Part shown: in pieces, positions 50,501 to 59,500 of the stretch
Layout: every line of letters begins with the position of its first letter
How positions within the stretch are numbered: position 1 is the first letter of the stretch
Assembly (NCBI GenBank): GCA_035610365.1
Contig: CM069432.1
Location: 69,816,520-69,880,519, forward strand
Length of the DNA: 64,000 nt
Direction: 5' to 3'
DNA from: Aquatica leii
Lineage: Eukaryota > Arthropoda > Insecta > Coleoptera > Lampyridae
Program-made: the position numbers and the translations under genes
The notes under the pieces: model-generated
The model's database searches: none
What the model saw: only the letters and a program-made list of their open reading frames with translations
Told to the model about the DNA's origin: nothing

Positions 50501-53500
50501 ACCGGACCGTTTGTGTCTACAGGAACCTAAACCGGAACCGTTAAAAAAATTTAAGTTAAACTAGAACCGTACCGGAACCGTTCTTACGTTTCAGTCCAGT
50601 GAAAAAGCCGTCAATGTTAATATTTTGGCGAAATCATATGCGATCGGATTGCAGACAATTATTTATTTGTTCCCGAGTACGATTCTTTACTAGAGGAATT
50701 AGATCATGCGGTGTACCGATGGTTTAAACAAAAACGTGTAGAAACACATCCAGTATCGGAACCGTTAATTTTACACGTTTATCTCGTTATTTCAAGTTTC
50801 ACCTCTCAATAGATGTTTATAAAATACTGTTAATTAAAAAATACCAAGTATTCGGCTTGATTGAAGATAAATACTGATATGAAAGATTGCTTCTGCATTA
50901 TCAACTTTAGTTATGATTTTCTGCTACTCTTAATTTTTTTAATTGTAATCAGCAACGGTACTTCATTAACGTATATAGTTTATCAGCTGGTACATAATAA
51001 GTTTTTTGTTCAAAAACATTACATATTTGGTTTGGTTACAGTTTTATAAGAAAAATCTCACAAGTTTTAGCTTTAAATAAAAAGGTGAATTTAAACTTTA
51101 TTGTTACTTGCAAATCGGTACATTGAAACTTTTCTTTAAATTGTCTAAAAGGAGGAGGAGTATATTTTGTTTTTATAATATAAATTATTTAATTAGCCAT
51201 TCACAATCACAGCGAAACCCTTAAATTATAAAATTCTATGAGAAGATTGTGAGATTAATGAATATCTATATCATACATATCTATTTCCTTTTCGAAATTT
51301 TAATATAAAAATACCTATTTTTATTGATATTGGTGACGATCGGCCGAGCGCGCTTGACCCATCGGAGTCTAAGATACTAAACGTTAAATCAGGGAATAAA
51401 TAATAAATGAGTACCTTAAACGTGTCTATCATGTCAGATCCCACTTCAGGGTCCTAAGGTGAGCATCTGAGATTTGAAACTACGCGAGTATCCCTTCTCT
51501 TTTTTAAAATCTCGGACCCTGTTAATACGCAAGTAACATCTACATGTCACACCCTATATGCTGCTATATGCGGTACGCGTTTTACCATAGCAGTTGCGCA
51601 TCTTAGTAAAGTCTTTCAATCAACGATATAATGGTTTTATAAAGAAACGAACATTGAAAAATCATAATTGTAAATAATTTTGTGTTAAAGACTTTATAAT
51701 GGATAATACAATCTTATTGAAAAATACTTTAAAGTTTCACAAGGATTGTTACATTGATTCAAATCACGTTATTGAATACGCCAATTCAATATCAAGTGTA
51801 AAAAATTAAGTGCAAACGGAAACGTTGCAGAATTATATCTCGCTGAATTTCAGCGTTATGAAGTCACTGCCAGGCAAGTTTATAACGCCGATGAAACCGG
51901 ACTGTTATGGAAATCGTTGCTATTTTATAAATCATCAAAAAAACTAAAAAAAAACGATATGCAAAATTCTCCTACGTTTCAAAATCAGCCTAAAGTATAG
52001 ATAGAATCAACAACTATTTAAACAATAGTTTTCGAAGAATTTATTGGAAATAAATTAAACAAAACTTCGTCAATCAGCCATGTATTTTCAAATAGTGACA
52101 TGTTTCAACCTTATTAAATTTTCATTTAGGTCATCCTCAGACTGAAAAAACAAAAAATACTCATTACATAAAAGAATATTAAAAGTTATAATATAAAATT
52201 ACCTAATTAACGAACACAGAACATTATTTATTATAAACAAAATTAACGCCTTGAAGAGGAAATTGGTTTTTACAACATGATAAATGGACGAACAAACTGG
52301 TAATGACTATGTTAAATCTTATCAAAAAATTCTATGTATGATAGCAAATTGTAAAATTGTATTAAACGTTTAAAAATTTTATAGGTAACTATAATACTAA
52401 ATGTTAAAAAATTTGTATTTAAGTTTTAACGGATGTATATTAATTTGATCATTTAATAACACATCGCTGTCAGAAGACGAAATGTAAATACCTTCTAAAA
52501 TATCTAGTAAATGTCTATTGTTATCAATAGGATGTATCATTGATGATTCTGAAAAAGTGTGTTTATTACTAATGACATGTTTGGAAAAACTAGATTTTAT
52601 TGAAAACACATCGGAATTATACTTGAGTGGAATTTTGAGGTATCTAAGATGTTCTTTTAATCTAGTGCCGAATGATCTAGTGGTTTTTCCTACATAATAT
52701 TTTTTACATGAACAAACAAGTTTATAGATTCTCCTAGGATCCATATTAGACAAAAAGTCAGTTTTTATTTATTTTCAATAAATAGCTGCCATTAACTAGT
52801 TTGAAAAATAAATCCTTTTGTTGATTTCAAAGAAATTGTTCCATCAGTCAAACTCCATCCAACAACGTTTTTACTGAATAACGCTCCAGCATACTCAGAT
52901 AAAAATTTATTATACATATCATGGTTTAAACTTTGACCTGAACTAAAAGACATTTTGAACTGTGCAGAAACTGAAAAAAATTTGATATCGCCTGCGCAAC
53001 TTTTAAATGCTATACAAAATGTGATAAAACTTGAAAATGTTACTGTCGAGGATGCTGAAGACCGGTTGAATACTGATTTAAACAAACAAGGATCCTGAGA
53101 TTGCATCAACTTCCCAATCTGTCCATATAGATGAAAATGGTACAGAATATGAAAGAGTTTTCTCATAAAATGTTTTGTTTGTAGTTATTGTTAAATGTTG
53201 TTAAATTAAGTTTTAATTTTAAATTTTTCTATGAGTTCGTGAGCTTACGCGAATCTAAGAAGAATTCGTTTTGTAAATGAAAAGAGTAGGTGGCATTCTT
53301 GTCGAAGTCTTGTCAAAGAAGGACATGTTAAAATGTAGTTGTTTAGATAGTAAATAATACATATAAAAATTAAAGGAGATATGTAAATGTGCAGTGAATA
53401 AATACATTTTTGAAGACTATTTAATTTGGTCTCTTGCCACAACAGATATATATATGTTTTTTTTGCAGATTCGATTTTCCGTGTTTTTCGATTAACCGGA

Positions 53501-56500
53501 AACCTTTCCTCGGTCATTAGATCGGATACAGAGTGATCAACAACTACACTTTCTAATTTTAAATCTAAAAATTATTATTCTGATGATTATAACAGACAGC
53601 ATAACAACAAAGAATCTGATGTTTGATTGGTGAACGTAAATTTTCATATTTTGTCCCCATTTTCTGCCTCTTCAGATATTTTAAATGTTATATTTGTCTT
53701 TATTTTTGGAATTTTAATAACAATTATTTTTTCTTATTACAATTTCCCATTCTGGATAATTCCCGTGTGGTCTATTTCTCACAAGCCGAACTTTGATCGC
53801 ACAGCGCAGTGAGCATGTACAGAGCCTGAATCAACAACACGAGAATTATCCAGAATGAAAAAGTGTAGTACGCAGTAACCTGAATTCTACTAGAATTTTA
53901 CGTATCTTCGTGTATACACCTGCTAAGTCGAAAATAATTGTAACATTGTGATAAACTTTAATAATCCACTTTTGTTAAAAAATTTAGAATATTTAGGGTT
54001 ATGGTTTTAACTCACATTCTGCTTTTTAGATACTTTAACTAAATAGTCGATAATTTAAAATAAAATTTCAAAAAAAATTGTGTGAAAACCAAGTGGTGCG
54101 ATGTGAACATTGCACATACACATACATAAATATTGTAAAAAAAAACAAGTTAATTTAAGTTTAAATAGGTAAACTTTTGTGAATGTTGAAAACTGAAGTC
54201 GTTCGCAAAATCTCAGCTTTCTGAGTAGATGATGGCTCGAAAAACAACTTTCTAAAGCTGCAACAAAAAAAATCCTGCTGTAAACGTTTACGCGCAGTTG
54301 TGCGTCAGAGCACAGCTGCCTAATTTGTGCGTAATACAATAATATTTTACAGTGGACGCTGTGCAACTTCAAACGCCAAAAAAATTTTGTTTGTAATGCA
54401 TCCTACTAGTGTATGTTTTTGTTCATTATCCAACTACTCACCTAAAGTATCGAAGAATCCTAAGATAATCTTCTTGTATTCTAGTTGCTGCATCTCCTAC
54501 AAATGCTACTCTACGATTTTGTAAGTCTTCATAACCATGAAAATAGTCATACACTGTACCATCAAATCCTAAAAATAATTTAGTCGAATAGATATTTTTT
54601 TGAAAACAATACGAATTTACCTAAAAACATAGAGTTAACGGTAAGATCTCTTCTATTGGCATCTAATAACCAATCAGTAGTGAATTGCACTTCAGCGTGT
54701 CTACCATCTGTTAATACATCTATTCGTAATGTAGTAATTTCAAAGTTTTCCTTATCGTTGATTCTTGATGTTATGGTCCCATGTTTTTCACCTTTTTCGT
54801 TTATCGTGCGAATTTTTTCTGTGCTGAACATTTCTTTCATTTGTTCAGGAGTTGCAGTAGTTGCAAAATCTAAATCTTTAGGTTTCTTGCCCATCAAAAG
54901 ATCTCTAAAAAACCAATAAAACGTTTTAATATCACAAACATTTAAAATAAGAAAAAAAATACAGATCGAGAGAGCACATTAGTAAACAATACACAAAATC
55001 TAACACCACAAGTTATTAAAATTGTGCATATGTACTTGCACTAAACAGTTTCATTCTGATAATTACTCTGAGTTGAACTGAACACACACTAAATCGCCGA
55101 TCAAAATTTATAAAACATTATTCGAATATAGTGTGGTAATTAGAATTAGAACTAGATTAATGACTGGTTGAAAACACGTCATCGTCAGTTTTATATTTTT
55201 AAATGCTTTCCGACGTTATCAATTTTTTTTAAATGACAACACCTACTTTTTCTCTGTGTTTTAGTAGCATTGAACTTCTTTCTACATATTCGTACGACGA
55301 TATAAATCTAACTACATTTAACTCAAATGTTCAAATCCATTTAGCAATAAAGATACGATCTGACTCAATTCCCCGCTAGTTTGTTAAGTGTATTAGAATA
55401 CATCTAAAAAATCTACAGATTCAATGTGATAAGGTGGTTTCTGTTCATCTTATAGTAGGGATGATCGTAGGTTAAAATTTGTTAACATGAAGAAAAACTT
55501 CTAGTCTTCCTCGCCATAATAATTATTTATTAAATTATTATTGTGGAGAAGACCAGAAGTTTTTCTTCGTGTTAACAAATTTTAAATCTAAAGATGTTAA
55601 TTAAACAGAACGAGGTGGCCAATCAATTGTCATATGGCGTGCTACCAATGCTTTGGACTATGTAAAGTAAAGTTGTTTTTAATCGTAATTGCAAGTGTGT
55701 AACATCGAGAGATCTTTACATGAGTAGTTTTTTTTTATTGCGACGCATCTCCCACTTATAATATATCATATCTAAAGACAGTAGTAATTCTCGCGCATGT
55801 AATACAGTGGCGCGTACTTAGCATAATAATAGAACATAATAATAACAATACAAAACATGGCCCCGGCCTTGAAACACCAGTGGCGCTTTCAAAAGTAAAC
55901 TTACATCTATAAAACGACAATGAACAAGTAATATAATAAATAAAGATAAAAATGGGGGAAAAAACAAAACTTTTCCGTTCAAAATAGGTTCTATTCAACT
56001 ATTACACTTATAAGTTAAATACACTATCACACTATAGGTTCATTGTTGTCATACGGGAGAGGGCATATTTTTGTAAACGCTCTCCTTACGATGCCAGCAG
56101 AGGTTCGAATGGAACCTACTCGACTGATGCCATCGCTACCAGGATGTAGATCAAGGACTCGTCCAAGTTTCCAGCGTAATGGTTATCCTTGATGACCACC
56201 AATTGCCCTAATTTTAGACTGGCTTGGTTCCTTTTCCATTTGTTTCTCTCTTGAAGAGAAGTTATGTATTCATGGCTCCAGCAAGACCAAAAATGTTGTT
56301 GCTAAGCTTGAATCCGTTGATGCAATAACAAACGTGATTCAGATATTTGAGTGACGTCTGGCTCGTTTATAGTCAGCAGCGGACGACCAACAAGGAAACG
56401 GTCTGGTGTCAAAGGATATAGGTCCGAAGGATCGGAAGAGAGAAGAGACAGAGGTCTTAAACTGCATATCGACTCAACTTGTAAAAGTAGAGTAATAAAC

Positions 56501-59500
56501 TCTTCAAAAATTAAGTGTGCATTCGATGCAACACGCTTAAGGCGATGTTTTACGCTTTTAACGGCAGCCTCCCACAATCCTCCAAAGTGAAGAGAGTTTA
56601 CTGCTATAAAGCGCCAGTCAATTTCGTACTCAGTGCTTGATTGACGAATAATACTGTAATTTTTATTTAAAAACAATGATAATTCGTGTAAATATTTAAA
56701 TATAAATATTTTACGCGCAAAGTGAAACGTTTTTGATTGGCTTGACGTCAGTAGCTCGCTAAAATATTTAATTTGCGTACTTGCATTAAGGAAGGCTCGT
56801 AAATAGTGGCATATATTTCACTTACTTATTCTTTTAGTATTGTTTCTAATCTGCAACACTAAAACGGTGTTTCAAAAAGCTGACAGATACAATTTTACCA
56901 CGTATTGATGTATAAATGTTATATAAACTTATTCATTTTACGTCCAGTTTTTCTGGTATTTCAACAGCTCGGTAAACATAAATTTATAAGATAACTATAA
57001 TATTTAGACAAACTTTTATTTTACAATCAACGCAAATTCTTTAAATATGCATTTATATTTATTGAAGGATACAGTAAGAACCCGACAAAGATTCAAGCAC
57101 CAAAAAATGTGCGAAGGTGTCTTAAAAATAGTCCATTTTACACATTTTTCTCAGAAACAACTAAATATTTTCTCGCACTTTTATTATTTTGGGTAATAGA
57201 ATTAATTAAAAAGAAAAACTGAATCATAAACTTTACATACATACAAGTGAAAACATTGAGAAAATCTTGTCTCAAAGATCAACTTCTATAGTCTAGGTAA
57301 CTACGGTTTACGATACAGGTTACAAATATTAATTTAATTGATTCGTGCAAAAAAGTCATTTTTGACAATACCCTCTTTATTGAAACACAAAATTGATACC
57401 ATTGTTTATATGAACCGGGAACGACATTGAAGTCAAGGGCATTTATTATATAATCTACACTATTTTTAAAATAAAAGAGAAAATTATGGTGATTTGTCCG
57501 TAGGATACGTCCAGGTGAAAAAAGAAGGTATTATATGTATTGTTTGTGGACGCGTTTGCCTGAATACAAAGTGCTACTAAAACCTATTCAGTCATAAGCA
57601 AAATTAATGAAAACAACAATACAATTAAAGATATTAAATGTCTCGGTCGGAGGAATCAGCTTCTACTTCAATCATTTGTTATTGGAAAAAAACCGTTTTA
57701 GCTCAAGTTGGGTCAAATATAAAATGTATGAAATTAGTAGACATACGAAGAAAGTGAAAAAACATCTTGTAGATGTTAGGAGGGTGAATGATTTCGCAGA
57801 AGAAGGGTTTAATCTAGATAAACCTTCAGTTTCGAATGAAGCACAGACTGAAGTTGCACGCTACTGACGTCACATTGGTAGTCTCCTTATTAGGTACGTT
57901 TTCTAGCCTCGCATTAATAACAAAATTGTTTTGCTTATAACTCTGTTAATAAAATTTTAAAAATTTTTTTGCCAATGACTTGTATTCTAGGAAGATTAAT
58001 TTTATCGAATTATGAACAAAATGAAAAGTGTGAGACTTGCCTATTGTGTAAACAATTCGAGGTGTAACGCCTTTGTTGCAAAGCAAACAAAAAGGCAAAT
58101 GTATGCCTTTATGGATTTAGATCTTCGACCGCGCCTTTATTAAAAACGGACCGACATAGTCCACACCAGTTGTTTTAAAGGGGAATGAGGAACGCAGTCT
58201 AGTAGTAGGAAGATTTCCCATCAACGGAATTAGCATTTGGGGTTTGAACGAAAATAAGTAACACAGGTTCGAACCGTACGGTTTGCCAAACTACGCCCTG
58301 AGGTAATCCAGTAACGCTGTCCAATCGAATACAGTGTCGCTTGCGACCCTGCGTGTAGCAATCTGAGATGTTCCCTTTGCATTATTAATTGAGAAAAATG
58401 ATGTTTCCCTGATAAAAGAATAGGATGTTTTTTGTCGTAACTAAAAGTGGCATTCGATAAACGACCTCCCACTCGAATTATTCCATCATCGTCCATAAAA
58501 GGATTTAATCGAAGATTCCGATTACAAGTTTTTACGGGTTCATTTTTAGCAAGTGATTTCAATTCTTCGTCGAAGGAATCTGATTGAGCTTGCTTGACAA
58601 GCAACATTACAGCGGAATGAATTTCCTTAGGAGTAATAATTCCGTACTCCCGTGCATCAGAAATCACGCGACAATTGGAAATAAATCGCAAGCAATAGGC
58701 CATTATCTTCTCGAGAAAGTTAAGGTTTGAATAATTTTTGAACTCAACAATCCTTAAATGTGTATGAAAACAATGAGTAATATTTTTTATTACAGAAAGA
58801 ATGGGTGAAGTTTCGCGCCTTTAGGCCACAAAGATTGTTCCTTGGTTAGCCATTCTGGGCTATGCCACCAAAGATTCGAAGAAATTAGGTTAGTTGCAGT
58901 GACACCCCTAGATAACAAATCAGCTGGATTTAATAGAGTAGGAACATGACACCATTTATCATTTTTTGTGGTTTCCTGGATTTCTACGACCCAATTACAC
59001 ACGAACGTTTTTAGAAGAGAAGGATTTGTTTTTAGCCAAGATGCCAGAACGTAGAAGCTCGAGAGCCATTCTGCTTAATCGACAAGACTTTTGCATCTAT
59101 AAACTAAATCAACCGTTATGTGACATAAAAAAAACTTCGTAATAGTACAATGACAAAAGTGTAATGAAACTTACATCACATTTCATCTTATCAGAAGACA
59201 TTTTGATGCTCTTATCTTAGTTAAATGTAAAATCAGTAACAAGCAAGTACATATATCCAGATAGATAAAACATATATGTAATATAAAAAACAACATTATC
59301 CAATAACATACGTTGTAAGAACAAAGGTAGATATGATACACAGTAAAATAACACTGGGTACTATAAAAACAAAGATTCTAATGAGCGGTTTCTAAAAAGA
59401 CTTCATAAACTCGACATAACCATCTGTAGATAACACTATTCGTCTGATAAGGTGTAAGTAGCGTTTCTCGAAACTTAACTAGTCATAACTTATGCGTTGA

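Larger units (their letters stand above)
52090..52760 (-). mobile_element. Penelope-like element, 3' fragment
   Basis: GIY-YIG coding end followed on the minus strand by a pseudo-LTR with a hammerhead-like core. The reverse transcriptase is not present. Inserted in the Tigger-like relic. Confidence 0.8.
50690..53110 (+). mobile_element. Tigger/pogo-like transposon relic, interrupted
   Basis: Three plus-strand pieces: near 50690-50775 [17 protein letters not shown] and HPVSEPLI (CENP-B-type DNA-binding helix), near 51810-51950 [20 protein letters not shown] then [16 protein letters not shown] (start of the DDE_1 catalytic domain; D in NADETG), and near 52970-53090 [20 protein letters not shown] then [11 protein letters not shown] (C-terminal part). 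A Penelope-like fragment in minus orientation lies between pieces two and three, replacing most of the catalytic domain. Pogo/Tigger elements belong to Tc1/mariner. Confidence 0.65.
56030..59120 (-). mobile_element. BEL/Pao element B (minus), integrase region
   Basis: In minus order: RNase H/link region (59060-58790), pre-integrase zinc region (58703-58230), start of the core with [19 protein letters not shown] (near 58100), a gap filled by another element (about 56735-57885), and the integrase end (56690-56050). Gag, protease and RT are absent. LTRs were not identified; 55740-56040 may be one. It lies in TRNT1 intron 2, in the same orientation. Confidence 0.85.

Noticed and set aside
51340-51400. 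tRNA-like or SINE A-box string (TCGGCCGAGCGCGCTTGACC)
   Set aside because: No B box and no cloverleaf can be drawn downstream.
52792-53166. 124-codon minus-strand frame beside the Penelope fragment
   Set aside because: Its right half is the antisense of the Tigger-like C-terminal piece, and the left half has no family match.
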